Assembly: GCF_003751445.1 (NCBI RefSeq)
Contig: NZ_RJUU01000001.1
Span: 5,508,001-5,572,000, forward strand
Direction: 5' to 3'
DNA: 64,000 nt
From: Streptomyces sp. 840.1
GTDB lineage: Bacteria > Actinomycetota > Actinomycetes > Streptomycetales > Streptomycetaceae
Shown here: positions 19,404 to 29,272 of the stretch, one piece after another
Layout: every line of letters starts with the position of its first letter
Position numbering within the stretch: the first letter of the stretch is position 1
Made by a program: the position numbers and the translations under genes
The notes under the pieces: model-generated
Seen by the model: the letters and a program-made list of their open reading frames with translations, nothing else
The model's database searches: none
What the model was told of the DNA's origin: nothing

Positions 19404-20534
19404 ATGTCCAGCCCGAACCAGCCCGTGCCGTTCACCGCAGACGACTACCGGGCCCGGATGGCGCGGGCCGCGGAGAGCGCGGCCGCCGCCGGACTCGCGG
19501 GCGTGCTGGTCGCGCCCGGACCCGACATGGTCCACCTGACCGGGTACCGGCCCACCGCCGACACCGAACGCCTCACCCTCCTGGTAATCGCGGCAGGGCA
19601 GGACCCCGTCCTGGTCGTGCCGACCCTGGAGGCGCCGGACGCCGAGAAGTGCGCCGGAGCGCCCGCCCTGACCCTGCGGGACTGGACGGACGGCAAGGAC
19701 CCCTACGCCGTCACCGCGCCGCTGCTCGGCACGGAGGGCCGGTTCGGGATCAGCGACAACGCCTGGGCGATGCATCTGCTCGGCCTCCAGCAGCGGCTGC
19801 CCGGGACCTCCTACGCCTCCCTCACCGAGGCGCTGCCGATGCTGCGCGCCGTGAAGGACGCCGCCGAGCTGGAGCGGATCGCCGCGGCCGGGGCCGCCGC
19901 CGACGCCACGTACGAGCACATCCTCAAGGTCCGCTTCGCCGGCCGCAGGGAGACCGAGGTCGCCGCCGATCTGGCCCGGCTGCTCACCGAGTACGGCCAC
20001 TCCCAGGTCGACTTCACGGTGGTGGGCTCCGGGCCGAACGGCGCCAACCCGCACCACGAGGCGGGCGACCGGGCCATCGAACACGGCGACATGGTCGTCC
20101 TCGACTTCGGCGGCCTCAAGCACGGCTACGGCTCCGACACCTCCCGCACCGTCCACGTCGGTGAACCCACCGCCGAGGAGCAGCGGGTCCACGACATCGT
20201 GCGGGAGGCCCAGGAGGCGGGCTGCAACGCGGTCCGGCCCGGCGCCGCCTGCCAGGACATCGACCGGGCGGCCCGCGCCGTCATCACCGGGTTCGGCTAC
20301 GGCGACCGCTTCATCCACCGCACCGGCCACGGCATCGGGGTCACCACCCACGAGCCCCCGTACATGATCGAGGGCGAGGAGCAGCGGCTCGTCCCCGGCA
20401 TGTGCTTCTCCGTGGAGCCCGGCATCTACCTGCCGGGCCGCTTCGGCGTCCGGATCGAGGACATCGTCACGGTCACCGAGGACGGCGGCCGCCGCCTCAA
20501 CGCCACCGCCCGCGAGCTGGCGATCGTCGAGTAG
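19404..20534 (+). CDS. M24-family metallopeptidase (Xaa-Pro aminopeptidase)
   Basis: A 376-residue cytoplasmic peptidase with a creatinase-like N-terminal domain and a pita-bread catalytic domain. Metal ligands are seen in order: DFGGLKHGYGSD (two Asp), HRTGHGIG (His), SVEPGIYLPG (Glu) and GVRIEDI (Glu). The family removes N-terminal residues before proline. AGGAGGT 7 nt upstream fixes ATG 19404. It is convergent with the aldo/keto reductase across 21 nt. Confidence 0.94.
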   Translation: MSSPNQPVPFTADDYRARMARAAESAAAAGLAGVLVAPGPDMVHLTGYRPTADTERLTLLVIAAGQDPVLVVPTLEAPDAEKCAGAPALTLRDWTDGKDPYAVTAPLLGTEGRFGISDNAWAMHLLGLQQRLPGTSYASLTEALPMLRAVKDAAELERIAAAGAAADATYEHILKVRFAGRRETEVAADLARLLTEYGHSQVDFTVVGSGPNGANPHHEAGDRAIEHGDMVVLDFGGLKHGYGSDTSRTVHVGEPTAEEQRVHDIVREAQEAGCNAVRPGAACQDIDRAARAVITGFGYGDRFIHRTGHGIGVTTHEPPYMIEGEEQRLVPGMCFSVEPGIYLPGRFGVRIEDIVTVTEDGGRRLNATARELAIVE

Positions 20535-20555
20535 CGGCCGCCGGTCCGCCGCCGG

Positions 20556-21572
20556 TCAGCCCTGCGGCTCGCGGTCGCGGAACCGGTGCAGCACGTCGTA
20601 CGGGTACGGCAGCGGACGGGCACTCGCCTCGTCCAGCCGTGCCGTCTGCTCCGGCGTCAGTTCCCAGCCCACCGCGCCCAGGTTGTCGGCGAGCTGCCCG
20701 ACCGTCCGCACCCCCACGATGGGCGCGGCCACGGCCGGCCGGCCGAGCAGCCAGCGCAGGGACACCTGAGCCGGGGTGTGCCCGGTCTCCTCGGCGACGG
20801 CGACGACGGCCTCGACGACCCGCCAGGTCTCGTCGTTGTCCCGCTCCCGCCAGGCCTCGCGCCCCAGCTCCCGCTGGTAGCGGGCCTCGCGGGTGTCCGG
20901 CGCGGCCTCGCTCATGCCGCGCCGGTACTTGCCGGTCAGCCAGCCGCCCTGGAGCGGGCTCCACGGGATGATGCCGACGCCCTCCGCCTCGCTCACCGGC
21001 GCCAGCTCCCATTCCACCTCGCGGGCGAGGAGGTTGTAGAGCGGCTGGAGGCTGATGTAGCGCTCCCAGCCGTTGCGGGCGGCCAGGTCCTGGGCGCGCT
21101 GGAGCTGCGAGGCGGAGAGGTTGCTCGCACCGAGGTAGCGCACCTTGCCGGATTTCACCAGGGTGTCGAGCGTGGACAGGGTCTCCTCGACCGGTGTCGT
21201 CGCGTCCCACACATGCGTCTGGTAGAGGTCGATGTGGTCGGTGCCGAGCCGCCGCAGGCTCGCCTCGACCGCCGAGAGGATGTGCTTGCGGCTGAGTCCG
21301 CCCGCGTTGGGCGCCTCGCCCGTCGTGCCGAACACCTTGGTGGCGACGACCAGGTCGTCGCGGGTGCGGCCCTTCAGCCAGCGGCCCACGATCTCCTCGG
21401 AGACGCCCTGATGGTAGACGTCCGCCGTGTCGATGAAGGTGCCGCCGGCCTCCGTGAAGGCGTCGAGCACCCGGTGCGCGCCCGCCTCGTCGGTGTCCTG
21501 GCCGAAGGTCATGGTGCCCAGGCAGAGTTCGCTGACGCGTAGCCCGGACCGGCCGAGAAATCGCTGCTTCAT
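20556..21572 (-). CDS. Aldo/keto reductase
   Basis: A 338-residue NADPH-dependent reductase of the AKR fold. The catalytic tetrad can be read: Asp and Tyr in [11 protein letters not shown], Lys in VVATKVFG, and His in DLYQTHVWD. The start [19 protein letters not shown] is typical of the YajO/AKR11-like group acting on aldehydes. A MerR-type promoter sits 28-58 nt upstream of the start, so expression is probably induced by a reactive or electrophilic compound (inference). Confidence 0.93.
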   Translation of the reverse strand: MKQRFLGRSGLRVSELCLGTMTFGQDTDEAGAHRVLDAFTEAGGTFIDTADVYHQGVSEEIVGRWLKGRTRDDLVVATKVFGTTGEAPNAGGLSRKHILSAVEASLRRLGTDHIDLYQTHVWDATTPVEETLSTLDTLVKSGKVRYLGASNLSASQLQRAQDLAARNGWERYISLQPLYNLLAREVEWELAPVSEAEGVGIIPWSPLQGGWLTGKYRRGMSEAAPDTREARYQRELGREAWRERDNDETWRVVEAVVAVAEETGHTPAQVSLRWLLGRPAVAAPIVGVRTVGQLADNLGAVGWELTPEQTARLDEASARPLPYPYDVLHRFRDREPQG

Positions 21573-21599
21573 GGTGTCCCCTCGTTCGTTTCCATCAGG

Positions 21600-21630
21600 A
21601 GGCTACGAGTTGAAGTGCACTTCAAAGCAA
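21600..21630 (-). promoter_or_regulatory. MerR-type promoter of the aldo/keto reductase gene
   Basis: Read on the minus strand: -35 TTGCTT (21630-21625), a 19-nt spacer, then -10 TAGCCT (21605-21600). The spacer carries the perfect palindrome TTGAAGTGCACTTCAA (21610-21625). An overlong 19-nt spacer with a dyad inside is the hallmark of promoters untwisted by MerR-family activators. No merR gene lies nearby, so the regulator is encoded elsewhere. Confidence 0.75.
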
Positions 21631-21685
21631 GTGAGTTACGGCCGCGGCCCGAGGCATCCCAGCCGTCAGCCGGCACGCCTGCGGC

Positions 21686-23446
21686 TCAGCCGTCGGCCAG
21701 TACCACGCAGGACTCCGCCGGAAGGTGCAGCAGGCCGTCGGCGCCGGGCGCCTCCACCGGCTGCCAGGCGGCCAGCACCCGGCCCCCGCCGCTGCGGTGC
21801 CGGCCGCCGCCGAGCGGGATCGTGGCGGGCTTCTCGTCCAGGTTGACCGCGATCCGCAGATCGCCCCTGCGGAAGGCGAACCAGCGCGCCTGGTCGTCGT
21901 ACGCCGGTTTCACCGTCGCCAGATCCGGGTCGCAGAGGTCGGGCATGGCGCGGCGCAGCGCGATCAGCTCGCGGTACCAGGCGTGCAGCCGGGCGTGCGG
22001 CTCCCGCCCCGGTTCGCTCCAGTCCAGACAGGAGCGGTCCCGGGTGGCCGGGTCCTGCGGGTCCGGGATGTCCTCCTCGGCCCAGCCGTGCGCGCCGAAC
22101 TCCCGCCGCCTGCCGGTGCGCACCGCCTCGGCCAGCTCCGGATCGGTGTGGTCGGTGAAGAACTGCCAGGGCGTACGGGCGCCCCACTCCTCGCCCATGA
22201 AGAGCATCGGTGTGAACGGGCCGGTGAGCACGAGAGCCGCCGCACAGGCCAGCTGACCGGGGGAGAGGGAGGCGGCGAGCCGGTCCCCGAGCGCCCGGTT
22301 GCCGATCTGGTCGTGGGTCTGGGCGTAGCCGACGAAGCGGTGGGCGGCGGTGCGGGTGACGTCGACGGGACGGCCGTGCGTACGCCCGCGGAAGCCGGAG
22401 TACGTGCCGTTGTGGAAGAAGGCGCCCGACACGGTCCTGGCCAGCGCGGCGAGCGGGGCGACGGCGAAGTCCGCGTAGTAGCCCTGGGCCTCACCGGTGA
22501 GGGCGGTGTGCAGGCAGTGGTGGAAGTCGTCGTTCCACTGCGCGTGCAGACCGGTGCCGCCCGAATCCCGGGGCGTCGTCGTGCGCGGGTCGCAGAGGTC
22601 GGACTCCGCGATCAGGGAGAGCGGCCGGCCCAGTTCGGCGGCGAGCGCGTCCGTCGCCGCCGACAGTTCCTCCAGGAACGTCAGCGCCCGGTTGTCGGCC
22701 AGCGCGTGCACCGCGTCGAGCCGCAGGCCGTCCAGCCGGTAGTCGCGCAGCCAGGCGAGCGCGCTGCCGAGCAGGAACGCCCGCACCTCGTCGGAGCCCG
22801 GCGCGTCCAGATTGACCGCCGCGCCCCACGGCGTGTGGTGCGTCTCGGTGAAGTACGGGCCGAAGAGCGGCAGGTAGTTGCCCGAGGGGCCCAGGTGGTT
22901 GTGGACCACGTCCAGAACGACGGCGAGCCCGAGCCCGTGCGCCGTGTCGACAAAGCGCTTCAGTCCCTCCGGGCCGCCGTACGGCTCGTGCACGGCCCAC
23001 AGCGACACCCCCTCGTACCCCCAGCCGTGCACACCGGGGAAGGGGCAGACCGGCATCAGGGACACATGGGTGACGCCCAGTTCGGCCAGGTGCCCCAGCC
23101 GCGCGGCCGCCGCGTCGAAGGTGCCCTCGCCGGTGTACGTGCCGATGTGCAGCTCGTACAGGACGGCGCCCGGCAGCCCGCGCCCCGCCCAGTCGGAGCG
23201 CCATGCGTACGCGCGGTGGTCGACGACCGCGCTCTCGCCGTCCGGCCCGTCCGGCTGGCGGCGCGAGCGCGGGTCGGGGAGCACCGGCCCGCCGTCGAGC
23301 ACGAAGCCGTAGCGGTCGCCGTCCCCGGCCGCCGCCTCCGCCGTCCACCAGCCGGCCCGTCCGGGATCGCGTTCCATGGGCCGCAGCTCACCGGCCAGCC
23401 GCAGACCGGCCGACTCCGCATCCGGTGCCCATACGTCGAACAGCAT
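21686..23446 (-). CDS. treZ: Malto-oligosyltrehalose trehalohydrolase
   Basis: GH13 enzyme that releases trehalose from maltooligosyl-trehalose. The 586-residue protein has an N-terminal carbohydrate-binding domain (MLFDVWAPDAESAGLRL) and a GH13 barrel with the three acidic residues in GLRLDAVHAL (Asp), LIAESDL (Glu) and YAQTHDQIG (Asp). TreZ completes the route started by TreY (gene at 31296-33689) and helped by the debranching enzyme GlgX (33767-35938). Unlike in many genomes, treZ here is about 8 kb from treY. It is divergent from the beta-glucosidase gene across 196 nt. Confidence 0.95.
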   Translation of the reverse strand: MLFDVWAPDAESAGLRLAGELRPMERDPGRAGWWTAEAAAGDGDRYGFVLDGGPVLPDPRSRRQPDGPDGESAVVDHRAYAWRSDWAGRGLPGAVLYELHIGTYTGEGTFDAAAARLGHLAELGVTHVSLMPVCPFPGVHGWGYEGVSLWAVHEPYGGPEGLKRFVDTAHGLGLAVVLDVVHNHLGPSGNYLPLFGPYFTETHHTPWGAAVNLDAPGSDEVRAFLLGSALAWLRDYRLDGLRLDAVHALADNRALTFLEELSAATDALAAELGRPLSLIAESDLCDPRTTTPRDSGGTGLHAQWNDDFHHCLHTALTGEAQGYYADFAVAPLAALARTVSGAFFHNGTYSGFRGRTHGRPVDVTRTAAHRFVGYAQTHDQIGNRALGDRLAASLSPGQLACAAALVLTGPFTPMLFMGEEWGARTPWQFFTDHTDPELAEAVRTGRRREFGAHGWAEEDIPDPQDPATRDRSCLDWSEPGREPHARLHAWYRELIALRRAMPDLCDPDLATVKPAYDDQARWFAFRRGDLRIAVNLDEKPATIPLGGGRHRSGGGRVLAAWQPVEAPGADGLLHLPAESCVVLADG

Positions 23447-23642
23447 GCGACGCTCCTCGTCTCCTCGTCCCGGCCCACGGCCGGCAGCAGCCGCGATCGC
23501 CGGTCAACAGCACTGGATCGAGCGCGTTACTGCCGATTAAGGTCTGGTTCTGATCACTGCCCTGCCGACTTCTGCCATACGCACTCCCTCATGGACCGCC
23601 CCCGATTGCCGGTCGGTCTCACCTACGGCTGTGGAGGCCGAG

Positions 23643-25010
23643 ATGACTGTGCCGACGTTCCCGCCCGGTTTCCTCTGGGGGGCCTCCGCCTCCGCCTTCC
23701 AGACCGAGGGGGCCGCCGACACCGACGGCAAGGGGCCGTCCGGCTGGGACGCCTTCGCCGCGCAGCCCGGCCGGATCAAGGACGGCGCCGACACCGGGCG
23801 GGGCACCGGTTTCCACCGCCACTACCGCGAGGACGTCGCCCTGCTGGCCGGTCTCGGCGCCGACGCCTTCCGCTTCTCCGTGAGCTGGCCGCGCGTCGTC
23901 CCCGGCGGCAGCGGGCCGGTCAACGCCAAGGGGCTCGACTTCTACGACCGTCTCGTCGACGAGCTCTGCGCACACGGGATCACCCCGGCCCCGACCCTCT
24001 ACCACTGGGACACCCCGCTCCCGCTGGACGAGGCGGGCGGCTGGCTCAACCGGGACACGGCCCACCGCTTCGCCGAGTACGCCGGCATCGTCGCCGAACG
24101 CCTCGCGGACCGCGTGCCCATGTGGATCACCATCAACGAACCCGCCGAAGTGACCATGCTCGGCTACGCACTCGGCGAGCACGCTCCCGGCCGCGCCCTC
24201 CTCTTCGACGCGCTGCCCGCCGCCCACCACCAGCTCCTCGCCCACGGCCTGGCCGTGGGCGCCCTGCGGGCCGCGGGCGCCGGGAACATCGGCATCGCCG
24301 TCTCGCACTCCCCGGTCTGGACCGCGGGCGAGAGCGAGGAGGACCGCTTCGCCGCCGGCCTGTACGACACCCTCACCAACCGGCTGTTCTCCGACCCGCT
24401 CCTCACCGGCCGCTACCCCGACGAGAACTTCGCCGCCCTGATGCCCGGCCCGGTCGAGGACGATCTGCGGACCATCTCCACACCGCTCGACTGGTACGGG
24501 GTCAACTACTACAACCCCACGCTCGTCGGCGCGCCCAGGGCGGACGCCCTCGACACCTTCGCCGGCTTCGGCATGCCCGACGAACTCCCCTTCGGGATAA
24601 GGGAGATCGAGGGATACGAGACGACCGACTTCGGCTGGCCCGTCGTCCCCGACGGGCTGCGCGAGACCCTCGTCCAGCTGAGTGCCCACTACGGCGACCG
24701 GCTCCCGCCGCTCTACATCACCGAGAACGGCTGCGCCTTCGACGAACCGGCCGAGGACACCCGCCGGATCGCCTTCCTCGACGCCCACCTGAACTCGCTG
24801 CGGTCGGCCATCGACGAGGGCGTCGACGTACGCGGCTACTTCACCTGGTCGCTCACCGACAACATCGAATGGATCGAGGGGGCGAGCAAGCGCTTCGGTC
24901 TGGTCCACATCGACTACGAGACGCTGCGCCGCACCCCGAAGGACTCGTACGCCTGGTACCGCGACATGATCCGCGAACAGAAGCGGCAGGGCGCCGGTCC
25001 GGCGGCCTGA
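23643..25010 (+). CDS. GH1 beta-glucosidase
   Basis: A 455-residue intracellular GH1 enzyme (no signal peptide). The N-terminal FPPGFLWGASASAFQTEG is the GH1 signature; the acid/base is Glu166 in TINEP and the nucleophile Glu361 in ITENG. It hydrolyses beta-glucosides such as cellobiose or aryl-glucosides; exact preference unknown. ATG 23643 has GGAGG 5 nt before it. The divergent region shared with treZ contains no perfect CebR palindrome, so regulation is unclear. Confidence 0.95.
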   Translation: MTVPTFPPGFLWGASASAFQTEGAADTDGKGPSGWDAFAAQPGRIKDGADTGRGTGFHRHYREDVALLAGLGADAFRFSVSWPRVVPGGSGPVNAKGLDFYDRLVDELCAHGITPAPTLYHWDTPLPLDEAGGWLNRDTAHRFAEYAGIVAERLADRVPMWITINEPAEVTMLGYALGEHAPGRALLFDALPAAHHQLLAHGLAVGALRAAGAGNIGIAVSHSPVWTAGESEEDRFAAGLYDTLTNRLFSDPLLTGRYPDENFAALMPGPVEDDLRTISTPLDWYGVNYYNPTLVGAPRADALDTFAGFGMPDELPFGIREIEGYETTDFGWPVVPDGLRETLVQLSAHYGDRLPPLYITENGCAFDEPAEDTRRIAFLDAHLNSLRSAIDEGVDVRGYFTWSLTDNIEWIEGASKRFGLVHIDYETLRRTPKDSYAWYRDMIREQKRQGAGPAA

Positions 25011-25053
25011 CCGGCGGCGGGCGCCGGCCGGGGCCGGCCCCTGCGGGCAGCCC

Positions 25054-25947
25054 TCAGACGGCGGAGGCGAAGACCCGCTCCAGGATCCGGTGGCCGGCCC
25101 TGCCCCAGGTCGGCTGGCCGCCGGGAAGGCCCCGGTCCCACGCCCGGCCCACCGAGACGAGCGCGAGTGCCTTCAGCACGGCCCGGCCCCGGGCCCGGCA
25201 CACCGTCGCCTCGTCGGTCTCTCCGTACGCGTCGAAGAAGTCCGCGTCCGAGCCCTGCGGCAGCAGCTTCCACGCGGCGGCGAGGTCGACGGCCGGATCT
25301 CCGGCGCACAGGTCACCGAAGTCGACGATGCCGCAGACCGCGCCGTCGGCGACCACCACGTTGGCGGGGTGCAGATCGGCGTGCAGCCAGACCGCGGGCC
25401 CCGTCCACCGGGGCGCCGCGACCGCCTCGTCCCACACCCGGCGCACGCGGGGCACGTCGACCGCCTCGGTCACCGCGGCGAGCAGGCCCTCGAAGTCGCC
25501 GGTGGCCGTGGCGATCGGGCCGCCGCGCCCCTCGTCCCTCGGGGCGTCCGCCGGAGCCGGCCGGTGCAGGGCACGGAGGAACCCCGCGAGGTTCGCCACC
25601 GACCGGGCGGCGTCGGTCACCTCGGCGCCGTCCGCCGGCTCGCCCGGAACCCAGTTCGCCAGGGTCCACGGCCGGGGGAACCGCGCGTCCGGCTCGTTGA
25701 GGTACCTCGGCGTCGGTACGGGCAGCGGCAGGCGCCCGGCGAGTTCGGGGAGCCATCGGAACTCCTTGCGCAGCAGACCGGGCGCGCGCTCGGTCATCGG
25801 CAGCCGGACGACCAGCTCGTCCCCGAGCCGCCAGAGCTGGTTGTCCCAGCCCGACGGAACCCGCCGGATCTCCAGGCCGGCCAGATCCGGGTACCGGTCC
25901 CCGACCAGCTCCCGGACGAAGCCCTCGTCCACGCTGTCCCGTTCCAT
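25054..25947 (-). CDS. Aminoglycoside phosphotransferase-family kinase
   Basis: A 297-residue protein of the APH/choline kinase fold. The catalytic loop WLHADLHPANVVV (Asp and Asn) and the metal-binding IVDFGDL are intact, as is the nucleotide-binding start (SGWDNQLWRLGDELVVRLP). These phosphorylate small molecules, sometimes antibiotics, but most members in streptomycetes have unknown substrates. ATG 25947 (GGAGGAG 5 nt before) is chosen over TTG 25959. Resistance cannot be claimed from sequence. Confidence 0.87.
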   Translation of the reverse strand: MERDSVDEGFVRELVGDRYPDLAGLEIRRVPSGWDNQLWRLGDELVVRLPMTERAPGLLRKEFRWLPELAGRLPLPVPTPRYLNEPDARFPRPWTLANWVPGEPADGAEVTDAARSVANLAGFLRALHRPAPADAPRDEGRGGPIATATGDFEGLLAAVTEAVDVPRVRRVWDEAVAAPRWTGPAVWLHADLHPANVVVADGAVCGIVDFGDLCAGDPAVDLAAAWKLLPQGSDADFFDAYGETDEATVCRARGRAVLKALALVSVGRAWDRGLPGGQPTWGRAGHRILERVFASAV

Positions 25948-26016
25948 GTGCTCCTCCAAGCGGTCACCGCCAGCCTAAGGGCGGTCGTCGGGCTGCCGTC
26001 TGCCGCGCGGGGTCCG

Positions 26017-26970
26017 TCAGTCCCACACCATGTCGAAGGCGCGCTCGAAGTTGACGTACCCCAGCCGCTCGAAGGACTTCGCCATCGGTACGTTGCCGAG
26101 GTCCGTCGCGGCCCTGATCCGCTCCACCCCGTCCTGGCCGGCGAGCACCCGGGTCCCCTCGGTGAGGAGGTCGTCGATGTAGCCGCGGCCCCGGTGCGCG
26201 GGCAGCACACCGATGTACGCGATGATCGGGTTGTAGCTGTTGCGGGCCGGGATCACGAAGCCCACCGGTTCGCCGTCGGGCAGCTCCGCGATGCGCCACC
26301 ACTCGCGCGGAGTGGTGTAGCGGGCCAGCTCCTCGTCGTACTGCTTCTCCGCCGCATCGAGGGCCGTCAGCCCCGAGGCCAGGTCCTGCTGTCCGTGCGC
26401 GTCGAGGGTGCCCTCCATGACCGGCGCCATCAGCGCGAGGAGGTCCGCGCGCCCGGCGACCGGGCGGAAGCGCAGCCGGCCGCTGTCCGCGGGCACCGGG
26501 GTACCCGCGCGCCACTCCAGGCGCAGCCGCTCGACCAGCATGCGGGCACCGCTGCGCTCCATGACCCGGATGCGGGCCTCGACCACGTCACGGGCCGCCG
26601 GGTCCTCGCGCCAGTCGGGCGGTATGTACCGCCCGTACTCGGGACGCGGGCCGCCGGCCGGCAGGACCGCCGCGCTCGCCGTCTCCAGCAGCCGCAGGCC
26701 CACCTCACCGCGCTCGGGCTCGGGCAGGGTGTCGTCGAGGTCGAAGAAGTCGAGGAGGAGCGGCACCTCCCCGTCCTGGCTCCACCACGCGATCCGCGCC
26801 ACCACCCGCTCGCCCCGCAGCGCCACCCACATCCACTCCGGGCGGCGGCGGCCGGAGCCGAGGTCGTCCGCCAGTTCGTGGTCCAGCACGTACGACAGGC
26901 GGCGGAACAGGTCCAGCTCCTCGGGGCCGGCGAGCGGACGGATGTTCAGTTCGAGTGGTGCAGCGGGCAC
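26017..26970 (-). CDS. GNAT-family N-acetyltransferase
   Basis: About 317 residues from GTG 26970 (TGGAG 5 nt upstream). The C-terminal GNAT domain holds the acetyl-CoA loop in YIGVLPAHRGRGYIDDLL (QxxGxG/A-type RGRGY) and DLGNVPMAKSFERLGYVNF. The N-terminal half has a second, degenerate GNAT-like fold, as in two-domain mycothiol-synthase-like acetyltransferases. The acceptor is unknown. It lies back to back with the FHA protein gene across 194 nt. Confidence 0.85.
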   Translation of the reverse strand: MPAAPLELNIRPLAGPEELDLFRRLSYVLDHELADDLGSGRRRPEWMWVALRGERVVARIAWWSQDGEVPLLLDFFDLDDTLPEPERGEVGLRLLETASAAVLPAGGPRPEYGRYIPPDWREDPAARDVVEARIRVMERSGARMLVERLRLEWRAGTPVPADSGRLRFRPVAGRADLLALMAPVMEGTLDAHGQQDLASGLTALDAAEKQYDEELARYTTPREWWRIAELPDGEPVGFVIPARNSYNPIIAYIGVLPAHRGRGYIDDLLTEGTRVLAGQDGVERIRAATDLGNVPMAKSFERLGYVNFERAFDMVWD

Positions 26971-27164
26971 AGAGTCTCCAGGACTACGCGGGAGCCCCCC
27001 GGCGGTCGTCGGGGCGGCACGGCGGCAGACGGTAGCAATGTGCCGCTCCGGGCGCTCGGAATTATTCCGGTGAGAGGCCCGCCCGGTCCGCCCGCGCAGG
27101 TCAGCGGCGAGGAAGGAGCGGCCGTTCTGGACACGTTGGGGCGGTCGGCCCGACAATTGGCCCC

Positions 27165-27731
<567 letters not shown>

Positions 27732-27753
27732 GCCGTGTCCCGGAGCGGCGCCC

Positions 27754-29175
27754 TCATGCCCGCTGGTGCAGTCCTCGGCCCGCCAGCGTGAGGAAGGCCT
27801 CGCCGACCGCCTCCGAGAGCGTCGGATGAGGGTGCACATGACGGGCGACGTCGGACGGTTCGGCGTCCCAGCCGACGATCAGCTGGCTCTCCGCGATCAT
27901 CTCCGAGACGTGCGGCCCGACCAGATGGACGCCCAGGACCCGCCCGTTCCGCTCGGCGACCACCTTCACCATCCCGCCCTGCCCGTGCACCATGCCCTTG
28001 GCGACCGCCGTCAGCGGCATCGTGCCGACCACCACGTCGTGCCCGGCGTCACGGGCCCCGGCCTCGGACAGCCCCACCGACGCCGTCTGCGGGGCTGAGT
28101 ACGTCACCCGGGGCACCGCCGCGTAGTCCACCGGCGCCGGACGCAGCCCGGCCAGCGTCTCGGCCACCAACAGGCCCTCCGCGAAAGACGCGTGGGCCAG
28201 CCCGAGCGACGGCGGCGGCAGCAGGTCGCCCACCACGTGGATCCCCGGCACCGAGGTCTCCAGCCGGTCCCAGTCCGCCGGGACCACATGCCCGCGCTCA
28301 TCGGTGCCCAGTCCGGCCGCGGCCAGCCCCAGACCGTCCGTCACCGGGACCCGGCCCACCGCCACCAGCAGCCGCTGCGCCCGAACCGTGCGGGTCTCAC
28401 CGCGCGGGGTCCGGACAGCGGCCCGCACCCCGTCGTCGAGCACGGCCGCCTCCAGCAACCTCGCACCCGTGCGCACATCGATCCCGCGCTTCTTCAGGCC
28501 CCGCGTCAGGTGCCGGGACACATCGGCGTCCTCCAGGGGCACGAGCCGGTCGGCGGCCTCCACCAGGGTGACCCGGGCCCCCATCGACCGGTGCAGGGAC
28601 GCGTACTCCACACCGATCGCCCCGCCGCCCAGCACCAGCACCGACTCCGGCAGACCGGCGGCGAACAGCGCGTCGTCGCTGGTCACCACCCGCCGCCCGT
28701 CGGCCACCAGGCCCGGCAGCGTGCGCGGCCGCGACCCGGTGGCCAGCACGATGCCGCGCCGGGCGGTGACCTCCCCGTACCCGGCGATCCGGGCCCCGCG
28801 CGGGCTGGTCAACTCTGCGCTTCCGCGCACCACTTCTACCCCGGCGTGCGCCAGGTGGCCGGTCACCCCGCGGTGGTTGCGGTCCACGATGTCGTCACGG
28901 GTCGCGACGAGTGCCGGCCAGTCCACCGACTCCAGCGTCGCCTTCACCCCCCACCGCTCACGGGCCTCCGCGATGCCGTCCACCAGCTCCGCCGCGTGCA
29001 GCATCGCCTTGCTCGGGACACAGCCCCGGTGCAGACACGTGCCGCCCACCTTGTCGCGCTCCACGAGCACCACCCGCAGACCGAGCGCCGCGGCCCGCAG
29101 AGCGGTCGAGTAGCCGCCCGTCCCCCCGCCGATCACCAGCACATCGGTCTCGGTCACCTTCGCCGTCTGTGTCAT
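27754..29175 (-). CDS. lpdA: Dihydrolipoamide dehydrogenase
   Basis: A 473-residue flavoprotein disulfide oxidoreductase. FAD-binding VIGGGTGGYSTALRAA, the redox disulfide GGTCLHRGCVPSK, NAD-binding LGGGAIGVEYA, and the C-terminal active-site His-Glu motif in HPHPTLSEAVGEA are all present. It reoxidises lipoamide in 2-oxo acid dehydrogenase complexes. ATG 29175 is preferred; an in-frame ATG at 29205 lacks a ribosome binding site. It stands alone, without E1/E2 genes, but faces a LysR regulator with a clear operator between them, so it may serve a special pathway rather than the main complexes. Confidence 0.94.
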   Translation of the reverse strand: MTQTAKVTETDVLVIGGGTGGYSTALRAAALGLRVVLVERDKVGGTCLHRGCVPSKAMLHAAELVDGIAEARERWGVKATLESVDWPALVATRDDIVDRNHRGVTGHLAHAGVEVVRGSAELTSPRGARIAGYGEVTARRGIVLATGSRPRTLPGLVADGRRVVTSDDALFAAGLPESVLVLGGGAIGVEYASLHRSMGARVTLVEAADRLVPLEDADVSRHLTRGLKKRGIDVRTGARLLEAAVLDDGVRAAVRTPRGETRTVRAQRLLVAVGRVPVTDGLGLAAAGLGTDERGHVVPADWDRLETSVPGIHVVGDLLPPPSLGLAHASFAEGLLVAETLAGLRPAPVDYAAVPRVTYSAPQTASVGLSEAGARDAGHDVVVGTMPLTAVAKGMVHGQGGMVKVVAERNGRVLGVHLVGPHVSEMIAESQLIVGWDAEPSDVARHVHPHPTLSEAVGEAFLTLAGRGLHQRA

Positions 29176-29221
29176 GGCTCCCACCCTCCGCCCGTCCGTT
29201 GCCATGAGTCCAAGGCAATGT

Positions 29222-29242
29222 TTGTGTGGGACCGATGCACAA
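29222..29242. promoter_or_regulatory. LysR box (T-N11-A) between lpdA and lysR-type gene
   Basis: TTGTG (29222-29226), exactly 11 bases, then CACAA (29238-29242) make a perfect dyad of the T-N11-A type recognised by LysR-family proteins. It lies in the 97-nt gap between lpdA and the divergent LysR gene, the classical place for autoregulation plus control of the target. Confidence 0.75.
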
Positions 29243-29272
29243 CGTCTATGGCCGAGGACGAGGGGCGATCCG

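Noticed and set aside
25054..25947. Aminoglycoside resistance gene
   Set aside because: The APH fold is clear, but the family is broad and nothing in the sequence or context ties it to an antibiotic substrate.
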